From Exiguobacterium mexicanum (GTDB taxonomy: Bacteria > Bacillota > Bacilli > Exiguobacteriales > Exiguobacteriaceae), in NCBI RefSeq assembly GCF_005960665.1, contig NZ_CP040676.1:2295001-2359000 (forward strand): DNA of 64,000 nt, written 5' to 3'. Positions within the stretch are counted from its first letter, which is position 1. Each line of letters opens with the position of its first letter. The notes under the pieces were generated by a model. It ran no database searches and was not told the DNA's origin. It was given only the letters and a program-made list of their open reading frames with translations. Made by a program: the position numbers and the translations under genes. Below are positions 24,406 through 32,731 of the stretch, piece after piece.

Positions 24406-25197
24406 TCAACGCTCGAACACTTGAAGCCAACTATGGCAAAAGCGGCGTGGCGTTGACAAGACGACAAGTCGGTCGCCCGGTTCGTCCAATAAGACGACTT
24501 TCAGTAATTCAGTTTCAGCACACACCTCAGACGAGAACACTTCTCGATCGCGTTCAAACAGTTGGAACGACGTCATCGATGTGATCGCGGTCGTCTCGCC
24601 GATTTGATCGACGATGGCTAGATCGCGGTCACCTCCGTATGGAATCATCCAAGACGCGCTCGACGCAACATTCTCGACTACGAACTGTTGATTCGGTTCG
24701 TCGTACAGCGTCACGAGGCCAGGTGCCGTGAATCGTTCGAAATCATAGGTCGGCTGATAGGCAAGTTCGATGATACTGCCGAATTCGGGGACCTCTTCGT
24801 AGCGGCTATACCGGAACGTGTGGTCGTTCAAGTTCAAAGCGACAATGTCTGATTCGGCCGAGTAAAGAAACAGGTCGTCTCCTGACCAGTGGTGCAGGTT
24901 ACTGAACCAATCGTCATGAAACGTCCGTGGGATCGGATGACGTTCCATCGTCCCGTTTGTTAAATCCATGACTCCGTATGTCTGTAAATCCCGAAACAGC
25001 GCGACGGCTCGTCTGCCATGAGGTTCAATATATAGTGCGCACGGTGCCCATTTCCACTCGAGTTCCCATCGGATTTGGAACGTCTCGTCAAAAAACAGAA
25101 AACCGGTTTGCGCCAAATACAACATCCATCCTCCACCAACGCGCTCCAACCATTCAACCGTTTGATGAAATTGATAGTCTGCTACTTGTTTGTACAT
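24406..25197 (-). CDS. Hypothetical protein with repeated beta-strand pattern
   Basis: 263 residues, no signal peptide. Several WxLYLAQTGFLFFD- or DDLFLYSAESDIVALNLN-like stretches alternate short strands with turns, as in beta-propeller proteins, but I cannot assign a family. The ATG has AGGAAGTG upstream. It is divergent from the yycC-like gene, and a 23-bp perfect palindrome lies between them. Confidence 0.6.
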   Translation of the reverse strand: MYKQVADYQFHQTVEWLERVGGGWMLYLAQTGFLFFDETFQIRWELEWKWAPCALYIEPHGRRAVALFRDLQTYGVMDLTNGTMERHPIPRTFHDDWFSNLHHWSGDDLFLYSAESDIVALNLNDHTFRYSRYEEVPEFGSIIELAYQPTYDFERFTAPGLVTLYDEPNQQFVVENVASSASWMIPYGGDRDLAIVDQIGETTAITSMTSFQLFERDREVFSSEVCAETELLKVVLLDEPGDRLVVLSTPRRFCHSWLQVFER

Positions 25198-25249
25198 TTG
25201 ATCACTTCCTAGTTTCAGCTTAGCAACGCCCCACGCATTTTTCGATTTT

Positions 25250-25272
25250 GAATGTGTTCACAGAACACATTC
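25250..25272. promoter_or_regulatory. Perfect palindrome between divergent genes, probable operator
   Basis: GAATGTGTTC (25250-25259) and GAACACATTC (25263-25272) are exact inverted copies around ACA. It lacks a T run, so it is not a terminator, and sits 53 bases upstream of one start and 66 upstream of the other. The regulator is unknown. Confidence 0.6.
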
Positions 25273-25338
25273 TCCATGCGCCTGATTTTTCCTGTATACT
25301 GGCATTAGCATACCCTGAATGTGAAAGGAGGAACCTCA

Positions 25339-25503
25339 ATGCGCCCACTTCAACTCTCTCCCGAGACGGCGGTCGAGCTTGCTAAAAAGCTGAACGTTCC
25401 GCTCGAGGAGCTCATGCATATGCCAAAACACATCATCGTGAAGAAGATGATGGAACTGGAGGCAGCCAAAACTGAAACGAACGAGGAAAAGGAGACGGAA
25501 TGA
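25339..25503 (+). CDS. YycC-like small protein
   Basis: 54 residues: MRPLQLSPETAVELAKKLNVPLEEL followed by HMPKHIIVKKMMELEAAK, matching the small YycC family of Bacillales. The ATG follows AAGGAGG at ideal spacing. A TATACT box lies 39 bases upstream, without a clear -35. Function is unknown. The C-terminus (ETNEEKETE) overlaps the terminator. Confidence 0.7.
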   Translation: MRPLQLSPETAVELAKKLNVPLEELMHMPKHIIVKKMMELEAAKTETNEEKETE

Positions 25504-25518
25504 CGTCTCCTTTTTTTT
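25488..25518. terminator. Bidirectional terminator between yycC-like gene and pullulanase
   Basis: GGAGACG (25491-25497) pairs with CGTCTCC (25504-25510), flanked by A and T runs that work in both directions. The stop of the yycC-like gene is in the loop. Confidence 0.8.
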
Positions 25519-25520
25519 GG

Positions 25521-27515
25521 TTACTGCTGTTTGTTCTTGCGTTTTTTCGCGACGTACCAGAGACCAAGGATCGCAAGGGCAGCCCCGCCGGCGACCGCAT
25601 ATTTGCTGTAATCCGGGCGGCGTTCCGTCACGACGAGCGTCGAGAGCGGTGCGACCGTGACGTGTCGTTCTTCAAGGAGGCGCGGCGCTGTCAAATTGAC
25701 GGTATGGTCTTCAACGTGGACCTCGAACTTACCGGCCGGCAACTTCACCTCGACCGCTTCCTCGAGCCCGTTATGGTAGACGAGATGACGTTCGACATAC
25801 CCTTCGACGTGGCGACTCAGTTCAAAGGCGATCACCCCTTCTTCTTCATCGAAGAAGCGCAAATGTTTGCGAATCTGCTCCGTGTTCTCGAGACGGAACA
25901 ACGGATATTGTTTCCGCAGACTGATCAATCCTTTCACGTATTCGACGCTCGGTGTCTCCTGCTCGGCCCGTGTCCAGTCCAAACGGTTGACGACCTCACC
26001 CGAGTTGAAGCTGTTCTCGTCCCCATTTTTTGTTCGGAAGAACTCTTGACCGCTATGCAAGAATGGGATGCCTTGACCGAGCATGACGATCGTTGTCGCG
26101 AGGCGATGCCGGCGACGACGTGTCGTCTCGTCATCGTCCGGGTTCGTGACGGCGAGCTTGTCCCAAAGCGTCAAGTTGTCATGACACTCAACGTAGTTCA
26201 CGACTTGGTTCGGTTCATCGGCAAAACTCTGACTTGTCACCGCGCCGGCAATGCCGCGCTTGACGTCCGCCGTCATATCCGCGTTGCCGCTGATCCAGCC
26301 TGGCAAGTCCTCGATGAACACGTCCCCACGGACGCCGTCGCGAATCGCGTCGTTGAACTGGGCGATACGTGGCATCTTATGGGCGTTATGCTGGTTCGCT
26401 TTCTTGCGGACCGAGAGCGGCGTGTCGAGATCCCAACCTTCTCCGGTGACGAGAATCGATGGGTCGATGCGATCGAGTGCTTTCCGGACTTGGTTCATCG
26501 TCTTGACGTCATGGAGCCCCATCAAATCGAAGCGGAAGCCATCGATCATGAACTCTTTCGCCCAGTATGAGACACATTCGACGATCAACTTCCGCATCAT
26601 CGCGCGCTCTGAAGCCGTATCGTTCCCACACGCCGAACCATCGGCGAGCGTTCCATCCTCGTTCAAGCGGTAATAGTAATCGGGCACAAACTGACCGAGC
26701 GGTGTCGTCAACGCATCATACGTATGGTTGAACACGACGTCCATGATGACACGAATCCCACGGTCGTGCAGTGCCTGGATCATCGCCTTCAACTCGATGA
26801 TGCGAGCAGCCGGATCATCGGCAGACGAGGCGTACGAACCTTCGACGGCGAAATAATGGACCGGGTCATAACCCCAGTTATAATTCGCCTCACTCTCACG
26901 CGACTCGTTCACCGAACCGTAATCGATGAACGGCATGAGTTGGAGGTGCGTGACGCCGAGCGCGGTGATATAGTCGAGCGCGGTCGGATAGCCGTTCGGC
27001 GTTTTCGTGCCGACCTCGGTCATCCCAAGGAATTTGCCACGATGCATGACGCCGCTGTCGGGATGGCTCGTCAAATCACGGACGTGCGCTTCATAAATGA
27101 CCGCCTCTTGTGAAGAGTGGAAGAGCGGACGTTCTTTGACCCAATGGTCTGGGTTGAGCGCTGACGGGTCGAGCAGACACCCGCGCTTCCCATTGACACC
27201 GACGACTTTCGCATACGGATCGAGCGACTCGACACGTTTGCCTTCGACGGTAGCTTCAAACACGTAAAAATATCCTTCGAATGAAGCGCGGTCGAGTTCA
27301 AGGACCCACGTCCCTTTCTCGGCCCGTTCGAGCTCAATCCGTTCGAACTTTCGTGCCCGCGGCGTCCGGTATAGTTTTACGGTCATCTCTTCGGCGACTG
27401 GCGACCAGACCCGCAACCGGATGATATCACCTTTAAACGTCACCCCGAGGTCTTTGCCGTGATACGCCATATGGTCTAAATCTACATTTGTCTGTTGATC
27501 GATAGTATGTTCCAT
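25521..27515 (-). CDS. pulA: Type I pullulanase with C-terminal membrane helix
   Basis: 664 residues. A CBM48-type beta domain (about 25-120) precedes a GH13 catalytic domain with the type I pullulanase motif YNWGYDP, region I DVVFNH, region II GFRFDLMG (nucleophile Asp), region III GEGWD and region IV VECHDNLT. It cleaves alpha-1,6 bonds in pullulan, limit dextrin or glycogen. There is no N-terminal signal peptide, yet residues about 639-655 are a hydrophobic helix (AVAGGAALAILGLWYVA) followed by KKRKNKQQ. It resembles a cell-wall sorting tail without LPxTG. The ATG at 27515 follows AAGGAG. Confidence 0.92.
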   Translation of the reverse strand: MEHTIDQQTNVDLDHMAYHGKDLGVTFKGDIIRLRVWSPVAEEMTVKLYRTPRARKFERIELERAEKGTWVLELDRASFEGYFYVFEATVEGKRVESLDPYAKVVGVNGKRGCLLDPSALNPDHWVKERPLFHSSQEAVIYEAHVRDLTSHPDSGVMHRGKFLGMTEVGTKTPNGYPTALDYITALGVTHLQLMPFIDYGSVNESRESEANYNWGYDPVHYFAVEGSYASSADDPAARIIELKAMIQALHDRGIRVIMDVVFNHTYDALTTPLGQFVPDYYYRLNEDGTLADGSACGNDTASERAMMRKLIVECVSYWAKEFMIDGFRFDLMGLHDVKTMNQVRKALDRIDPSILVTGEGWDLDTPLSVRKKANQHNAHKMPRIAQFNDAIRDGVRGDVFIEDLPGWISGNADMTADVKRGIAGAVTSQSFADEPNQVVNYVECHDNLTLWDKLAVTNPDDDETTRRRRHRLATTIVMLGQGIPFLHSGQEFFRTKNGDENSFNSGEVVNRLDWTRAEQETPSVEYVKGLISLRKQYPLFRLENTEQIRKHLRFFDEEEGVIAFELSRHVEGYVERHLVYHNGLEEAVEVKLPAGKFEVHVEDHTVNLTAPRLLEERHVTVAPLSTLVVTERRPDYSKYAVAGGAALAILGLWYVAKKRKNKQQ

Positions 27516-27585
27516 CTCTTTCACTCCTTCACTACTTCAAATCTGCTATCATTATAACAAAACCCTTGTAAAGGATGGATGAAAC

Positions 27586-28077
27586 ATGGCAAAAGACAAT
27601 TCTTTTGATATTGTGTCAGAAATGAACCTGGAAGAAGTGAAGAACGCGATCCAAATCGCCGAGAAAGAAATTTTAAACCGTTACGACTTTAAAGGATCGA
27701 AGAGTGAGATGTCACTCGACAACGGCGACCTCGTCCTCGTATCGGATGACGACTACAAGCTCGAGCAATTGAAGGACGTCCTGATCTCGAAATTGATCAA
27801 GCGCGGCGTGCCGACGAAAAACCTCGACTACCAAAAAATCGAGCGCGCCCTCGGTGGCACCGTCCGTCAGCGCGTCAAGTTGAAGAGCGGCATCGATAAA
27901 GACGATGCGAAAAAAATCAACAACGCCATTAAAGAATCAAAATTGAAAGTGAAGTCGCAAATCCAAGACGATCAAATCCGTGTGACGGCCAAGTCACGCG
28001 ATGACCTCCAAGCCGTCATGCAGCTCGTCCGTGAGCTCGAATTGTCTGTCGATGCCCAATTTACGAACTACCGATGA
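27586..28077 (+). CDS. YajQ-family nucleotide-binding protein
   Basis: 163 residues, the standard YajQ length, beginning [18 protein letters not shown] and containing [11 protein letters not shown] and [21 protein letters not shown]. The family has two RNP-like domains; some members bind cyclic di-GMP, which fits loosely with the diguanylate cyclase encoded nearby. The ATG has AAAGGATGG upstream. It overlaps the next gene by 4 bases. Confidence 0.92.
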   Translation: MAKDNSFDIVSEMNLEEVKNAIQIAEKEILNRYDFKGSKSEMSLDNGDLVLVSDDDYKLEQLKDVLISKLIKRGVPTKNLDYQKIERALGGTVRQRVKLKSGIDKDDAKKINNAIKESKLKVKSQIQDDQIRVTAKSRDDLQAVMQLVRELELSVDAQFTNYR

Positions 28078-28652
28078 AGCTCGCCATCATCAGTGACCCG
28101 CACGGTTCGTTTGATGATTTGAAGGCCGTCCTCGAGTCGGTCCGGCGTGAGACGGAGCATATCCTCTGCCTCGGCGATTTATATGAATGCCACATTGGCA
28201 AAAAGCGACGGAACGAACGGTTCCACGAAGTGTCCGACGTCGTGACGTACGATCCGGATTACGAGGCGCTGCTCACGTTCCCGAGCCTGCGTGGCAATCA
28301 AGAAGAACGGATTGACGAGGTGCTCGTCGTGTCGCATCCAGTTAAGACGCGGATTTCATTATTACCGGAACAGACGACGCTCGATGAGGCGTTGTTCTTG
28401 CATGGCCATCAATTGAATTGGAGTCCGGACTGGGAACCGATTGTCGAGAAAGGCAAGTATCCGCTCGTCTTTATCGGCCACAGCCATGTCCCGGGGATTT
28501 ACCGGAAAGGCCGTTCGATTCCCTGGGAAATCGGGAAACCGTTCACATTGAAGAAAAAACGGTACGTCATCAACGTCGGCGCTGTCATCTTCGACCGGGA
28601 ATGGTGTTTGTACGATACAAAAAACCGGACAGTCACACGAGTGAAGGCATAG
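28074..28652 (+). CDS. Calcineurin-like metallophosphoesterase
   Basis: 192 residues with the metal motifs [11 protein letters not shown] (DxH), LCLGDLYE (GD), SLRGNQEE (GNxE), HGHQ and IGHSHVPG (GHxH). These proteins cleave phosphodiesters or phosphomonoesters. It is translationally coupled to yajQ (ATGA overlap) and ends at a terminator. The substrate is unknown. Confidence 0.85.
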   Translation: MKLAIISDPHGSFDDLKAVLESVRRETEHILCLGDLYECHIGKKRRNERFHEVSDVVTYDPDYEALLTFPSLRGNQEERIDEVLVVSHPVKTRISLLPEQTTLDEALFLHGHQLNWSPDWEPIVEKGKYPLVFIGHSHVPGIYRKGRSIPWEIGKPFTLKKKRYVINVGAVIFDREWCLYDTKNRTVTRVKA

Positions 28653-28653
28653 G

Positions 28654-28683
28654 AAAAGGGACCCCCTCAAAAGGGTCCCTTAT
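28654..28683. terminator. Bidirectional terminator between metallophosphoesterase and argS
   Basis: AAGGGACCC (28656-28664) pairs with GGGTCCCTT (28673-28681), with A/T runs flanking. Confidence 0.75.
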
Positions 28684-28689
28684 TTGTGC

Positions 28690-30372
28690 TTACATTTCTT
28701 CTGGAGCTTGAACACCGATCAGACGGAGTCCTTCTGTCAATACGATCGTCACCGCTTTGACGAGGGCGAGACGCGACTGTTTACCAGCATCTTCTTCGAG
28801 TACACGGACATGGCCGTAATACTTGTTGAACGATTGCGCCAAGTCGAGGACGTAACGGCTGATGATCGACGGTTCACGGCGCTCATGGGCACGTGTGATC
28901 ACGTGTGGGAACGCGTTGAGCATCGTCACGACGCCCCACGTGTGGTCATCATCCGCACCCGTGAATGTCGAGCCGTCGTAGTTGCCCTTACGGAGGAGCG
29001 AGTTCGCACGCGCGTTCGTGTACTGCACGTACGGGCCTGTCTCGCCTTCAAACTTGAGCATGCTGTCGAGGTCGAACTCGATGTTGTTGATGCGCTCGTT
29101 CTTCAAGTCGTGGAAGATGACCGCGCCGACACCGACCATACGTGCCACGTCGTCCGCGTTCGCAAGTTCTGGGTTCTTCTGGGCGATGTTGCCTTGAGCT
29201 TTCTCGATTGCTTCTTTCAGCACTTCCTCGAGCAAGACGATGCGACCTTTTCGTGTCGACATCTTTTTCCCTTCTTGCAAAATCAAACCGAACGGCACGT
29301 GGTGCATGCCATCGACGAAGTCGTAGCCGAGTTTACGGAGGACCGAGAACAACTGCTTGAAGTGAAGCGCCTGTTCGCCGCCGACGACGTAGTTCGCTTG
29401 GACGAAGTTATACGTCTCATGACGATAAACGGCCGCTGCCAAGTCACGTGTCGCGTAAAGCGTCGCGCCATCTTTCTTTTTAATCAAGCATGGCGGCAAG
29501 TTCTCGTCTTCGAGTGAGACGACCATCGCCCCTTCACTTTCGACGAGAAGGTTCTTCTCTTCGAGCATGGCGACGATGCGGTCCATCTTGTCGTTGTAGA
29601 ACGCCTCCCCGTGGAAGCTGTCGAACTCGACGCCGAGCAAGTCGTAGACTTTTTGGAACTCTTTGAGCGACTCGTCACGGAACCATGTCCATAGCTCTGT
29701 CGCTTCTTCGTTGCCGTCTTCAAGTTTCTTGAACCAAGCACGGCCTTCGTCCTCAAGTTCCGGTTGCGTCTTCGCCTCTTCATGGAAGTGAACGTAAAGC
29801 TTCAACAATTCGGCAATCGGATGCTCACGTACCGCTTCCTCGTTGCCCCATTTTTTATAGGCGACCATCAGTTTTCCAAACTGTGTCCCCCAGTCCCCAA
29901 GGTGGTTGACCCCAACGACGTCGTAGCCGTTTTTACGGGCAATCTGGTTAATGGCGTTCCCGATTACCGTTGAACGGAGGTGTCCCATCGAGAACGGTTT
30001 GGCGATGTTCGGTGACGAGAAGTCGGTCACGATTGTCTCGTTGCGTGTCGCATGCGTCGCATAGTCCGCTTTTTCGTCGAGCACCATGTTGATGATTTCT
30101 TGTGACACGACGTCACGGCTCAAGAAGACGTTCACGTATGGTCCAGCCGCCTCGACTTTTGTGAACAATTCATCGTTCAAATCGTTCGCGATATCAGTCG
30201 CGATCATGACCGGCGCTTTCCGGTAGGCTTTCGCGAGTTGGAAGCAAGGGAAAGCAAGGTCCCCGTGTGCCTCATGTTTTGGTTTTTCAATTAGAGCTTC
30301 AATTTGGTCAAGCGTCAACTCGTCCCCGATGACACGGGACAAGGCTTCCGCATATTTGCGTTCATAACTCAT
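28690..30372 (-). CDS. argS: Arginyl-tRNA synthetase
   Basis: 560-residue class I synthetase. An N-terminal add-1 domain (EAHGDLAFPCFQLAK) is followed by the HIGH-like site SPNIAKPFSMGHLRSTVIG, and the C-terminal anticodon-binding helix bundle ends in LVKAVTIVLTEGLRLIG. Length is normal for the Bacillus type. The ATG follows AAGGAGG. The gene is monocistronic, and a T-box leader with a likely CGC (Arg) specifier precedes it. Confidence 0.95.
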   Translation of the reverse strand: MSYERKYAEALSRVIGDELTLDQIEALIEKPKHEAHGDLAFPCFQLAKAYRKAPVMIATDIANDLNDELFTKVEAAGPYVNVFLSRDVVSQEIINMVLDEKADYATHATRNETIVTDFSSPNIAKPFSMGHLRSTVIGNAINQIARKNGYDVVGVNHLGDWGTQFGKLMVAYKKWGNEEAVREHPIAELLKLYVHFHEEAKTQPELEDEGRAWFKKLEDGNEEATELWTWFRDESLKEFQKVYDLLGVEFDSFHGEAFYNDKMDRIVAMLEEKNLLVESEGAMVVSLEDENLPPCLIKKKDGATLYATRDLAAAVYRHETYNFVQANYVVGGEQALHFKQLFSVLRKLGYDFVDGMHHVPFGLILQEGKKMSTRKGRIVLLEEVLKEAIEKAQGNIAQKNPELANADDVARMVGVGAVIFHDLKNERINNIEFDLDSMLKFEGETGPYVQYTNARANSLLRKGNYDGSTFTGADDDHTWGVVTMLNAFPHVITRAHERREPSIISRYVLDLAQSFNKYYGHVRVLEEDAGKQSRLALVKAVTIVLTEGLRLIGVQAPEEM

Positions 30373-30401
30373 TACAATTCCTCCTTATAAAATTTTCATA
30401 A

Positions 30402-30656
30402 AAAAAACGCCCTTTGCACAGATGCAAAGAGACGGGATGGCCCGCGGTACCACTCTTCTTGCCTGCTTGACGCAGACCGCTTTATCGGTGATAACGGGGG
30501 TCCCCCGGCTACGCCTACTAAGGTTCGGGCAGCATCTCAAAAGTGCGTTTCGCGATGTTTGTCAGCCTAGGCTCTCACCAATCCCTAGGTCGCTTTGTTG
30601 ACGGAACGATCGTTACTCTCTTTTTCATCGACTTTCGTCTATGTGGTTGAAAAGCA
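30402..30656 (-). promoter_or_regulatory. T-box leader of argS, probable Arg (CGC) specifier
   Basis: The T-box element AGAGTGGTACCGCGG lies at 30442-30456 (minus strand), followed by a terminator stem (CTTTGCA/TGCAAAG) and T8. Upstream, stem I has an AGTA bulge and the conserved TTGGTGAGAGCC loop. The 3' side of the specifier loop reads CGAAACGCA, so CGC at 30545-30547, followed by A and a short helix, is the likely specifier. Uncharged tRNA-Arg would switch the gene on. The 5' boundary is approximate. Confidence 0.9.
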
Positions 30657-30661
30657 ATTTC

Positions 30662-30690
30662 ATTATAGAGGATATTTCATATAGACTCAA
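30662..30690 (-). promoter_or_regulatory. SigA-type promoter of argS leader
   Basis: On the minus strand TTGAGT (30685-30690) and TATAAT (30662-30667) are 17 bases apart, just upstream of the T-box. Confidence 0.75.
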
Positions 30691-30789
30691 TGCTAGAATT
30701 CCGCCATTATGATGAATAGGCAGGACTCGGGCATGATTGTGCCGAATCTCCTACCATACATATCGAATTTTCCCACATAGGAGGGAACC

Positions 30790-32469
30790 ATGAACCATTT
30801 TCGCAAGATGTCCGTCCTTGGTTGGAGCATATGGAGTGTTTTACTCATATCGACGATCACCTTGTTCGCCACAGACGTATTGAACATACCCGCCATCGAG
30901 CCGTTGCCGTTCATCTTGATCGCGCTCCTTGTCATCATTTTTCAAATGGACTCCATCGAACGGAAAGGCGTCTACTTCACGTTTTCGGAAAGTATCGTCC
31001 TCATCATTTTCTTGTTTTTTGATTTCGAGACGGCGCTTTTCGTCAATCAGATTGGTCTCCTCGTCTTCCAGTTCGTCAACTTGAAACCGCGCATCGCGCT
31101 TCGACGCTTCCGCTTCACGTATCCTTGGAACGCCATCACGTCTTTCTTGGAGATTGCCATCCCAGCCGGTGTTTACTTGGCGCTTGGTGGTGTGACCGGT
31201 CTCGGCTTCTATTCTCAAGACTCGTTCCTGCCGCTCGCCGGTTTGATTCTGGCCATCATCTTGAACACGGTCGTGCAAAAGTATCAAGTCGGTTGGTGGT
31301 TCCGCGTCGACATCCCGGTCCGCGATTTTCTGAGCATCGCGTTTTATACGTATATCGTCAGTCTCGTCTTCATTTTGGCGGCCTCGTTGTTCCGGGAGAC
31401 GAATTTACTCGTCGTCAGCAGCATCGCTGCCGCGTTGACGTTCTTCATCAAGCGGCTCATCATCCAAAAAGGCCGGCAAGACGCCTTTAAATCGTTGATT
31501 GAACAGTATGACGAGGCAAAAGAAGCCGTGTCGTTATCGCAGAGCGAAGCGCAAGCGATTGAGGTGTTCCTCAGTCAATGTGAACGACTCAACGAGTACG
31601 ACGAAGGGTTCGTCGAGTTCAAACTGTTCGACCGCACGCTTTACTTTGATTTGAAGACGCGCCAGCCGATCGATCGCCACGTCGTCTTTGATTTACTCGA
31701 TGCCACCTATCCGAACGAAGCCTCGGTCGAGTATGAGATGCGCTTTGAATGGGACGCCCCGCTATCGAACGAGTTCGATGAAGACTATCATAGCTTCATC
31801 TCGGTCCGTTCCGAGGAAATCGAAGGCATCCGCACGTGGCTCGTCATGACGGGTGAACACGTCTATGGGTATCCCCCGACCATCCAACGTGAGATCGTCA
31901 AACTGCTCAAATCGTTCAATCGAACGATTAGCCGTTGTCATGAACGTGACCGCCTCTATACCGAGAGCCGGACGGACAGCTTGACGTTGCTTGCCAATGC
32001 GCGGGCTTTTTATGAATACGGGATTCAACAAATCTCGGACGGCTCGATGTATCCGATTTCCGTCGCGATGCTCGATATCGACTTCTTCAAAAAAATCAAC
32101 GACACGCACGGTCATCAAGTCGGAGACAGCGTGCTCCAAGAGTTTGGCCGCCGCATCCGCCAAGTGCTCCGCACCGATGATTTCGCAGCCCGTTATGGCG
32201 GCGAGGAGTTCATCTTGCTATTGAACCGTTGCGATGTCGAACAGGCAATCGAAATCGCCGAACGAATCCGGCAACAAATCGAGAACAAACCGTTCCACGT
32301 CGACGGGATCGATATCCCCGTCACCGCTTCGATCGGTGTCGACACGATTCAGGCGTTCGGTGACAAACGCCTCGACGATACGATTCGTAACGCTGACCGG
32401 GCCCTCTACGTCGGCGGGAAGTACGCCGGACGCAACCGCGTCGCCCATTACAATTTCTTAACGACCTGA
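30790..32469 (+). CDS. Membrane diguanylate cyclase (GGDEF domain)
   Basis: 559 residues. About seven membrane segments fill residues 10-220, followed by a linker coiled coil, a sensor-like region and a C-terminal GGDEF domain (about 395-555). The active-site loop is RYGGEEF (about 470) and the inhibitory I-site RTDD lies five residues before it, so it should make cyclic di-GMP with feedback control. The N-terminal sensor is a MASE-like integral membrane module whose signal is unknown. The ATG follows AGGAGGG. It is monocistronic. Confidence 0.9.
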   Translation: MNHFRKMSVLGWSIWSVLLISTITLFATDVLNIPAIEPLPFILIALLVIIFQMDSIERKGVYFTFSESIVLIIFLFFDFETALFVNQIGLLVFQFVNLKPRIALRRFRFTYPWNAITSFLEIAIPAGVYLALGGVTGLGFYSQDSFLPLAGLILAIILNTVVQKYQVGWWFRVDIPVRDFLSIAFYTYIVSLVFILAASLFRETNLLVVSSIAAALTFFIKRLIIQKGRQDAFKSLIEQYDEAKEAVSLSQSEAQAIEVFLSQCERLNEYDEGFVEFKLFDRTLYFDLKTRQPIDRHVVFDLLDATYPNEASVEYEMRFEWDAPLSNEFDEDYHSFISVRSEEIEGIRTWLVMTGEHVYGYPPTIQREIVKLLKSFNRTISRCHERDRLYTESRTDSLTLLANARAFYEYGIQQISDGSMYPISVAMLDIDFFKKINDTHGHQVGDSVLQEFGRRIRQVLRTDDFAARYGGEEFILLLNRCDVEQAIEIAERIRQQIENKPFHVDGIDIPVTASIGVDTIQAFGDKRLDDTIRNADRALYVGGKYAGRNRVAHYNFLTT

Positions 32470-32472
32470 CTC

Positions 32473-32502
32473 ACCCCCACGTTCACCGCGTGGGGGTTTG
32501 TT
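32473..32502 (+). terminator. Terminator of the diguanylate cyclase gene
   Basis: ACCCCCACG (32473-32481) pairs with CGTGGGGGT (32489-32497), followed by TTGTTA, a weak T run. Confidence 0.65.
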
Positions 32503-32563
32503 ATTGACAAGCGGATTTGAAACAAGTACGTTAGGGAACGTGTCTTATAATTAAATATCACAA

Positions 32564-32664
32564 CTTTTTTATCGAGAGAGACTGAGGGACTGGCCCAGTG
32601 ACGTCTCGGCAGCGGGTAACCTGTGCCAAATCCAGCGAGCAGTCTGCTCGAAAGATGAAAAAAG
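32564..32664 (+). promoter_or_regulatory. SAM-I (S-box) riboswitch
   Basis: The conserved S-box order is present: AGAGAG, then GAGGGACTGGCCC, then a CTCGGCAGCGGGTAACC stem, GTGCCAAATCCAGC and GAAAGATGA. A T6 tract upstream can pair with AAAAAAG downstream to close P1. SAM binding would end transcription at the hairpin that follows. Confidence 0.93.
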
Positions 32665-32677
32665 TGTTTTCTTGTAG

Positions 32678-32710
32678 AGAGAGCCTTTTTTCAGAAGGCT
32701 CTCTTTTTAT
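32678..32710 (+). terminator. SAM riboswitch terminator
   Basis: A 10-bp stem (32678-32687 with 32695-32704, AGAGAGCCTT type) is followed by TTTTTA. It lies between the aptamer and the coding sequence. Confidence 0.88.
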
Positions 32711-32731
32711 TTTATGAATGAGGTGAATCGA

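Noticed and set aside
25500-26570. Plus-strand frame of 356 codons opposite the pullulanase
   Set aside because: It overlaps the catalytic motifs of a well-supported gene and has no recognisable domain.
28684-30372. Plus-strand frames opposite argS
   Set aside because: They mirror the argS coding sequence and its codon bias.
30802-31287. Minus-strand frame opposite the diguanylate cyclase
   Set aside because: Charged low-complexity shadow with no ribosome site.
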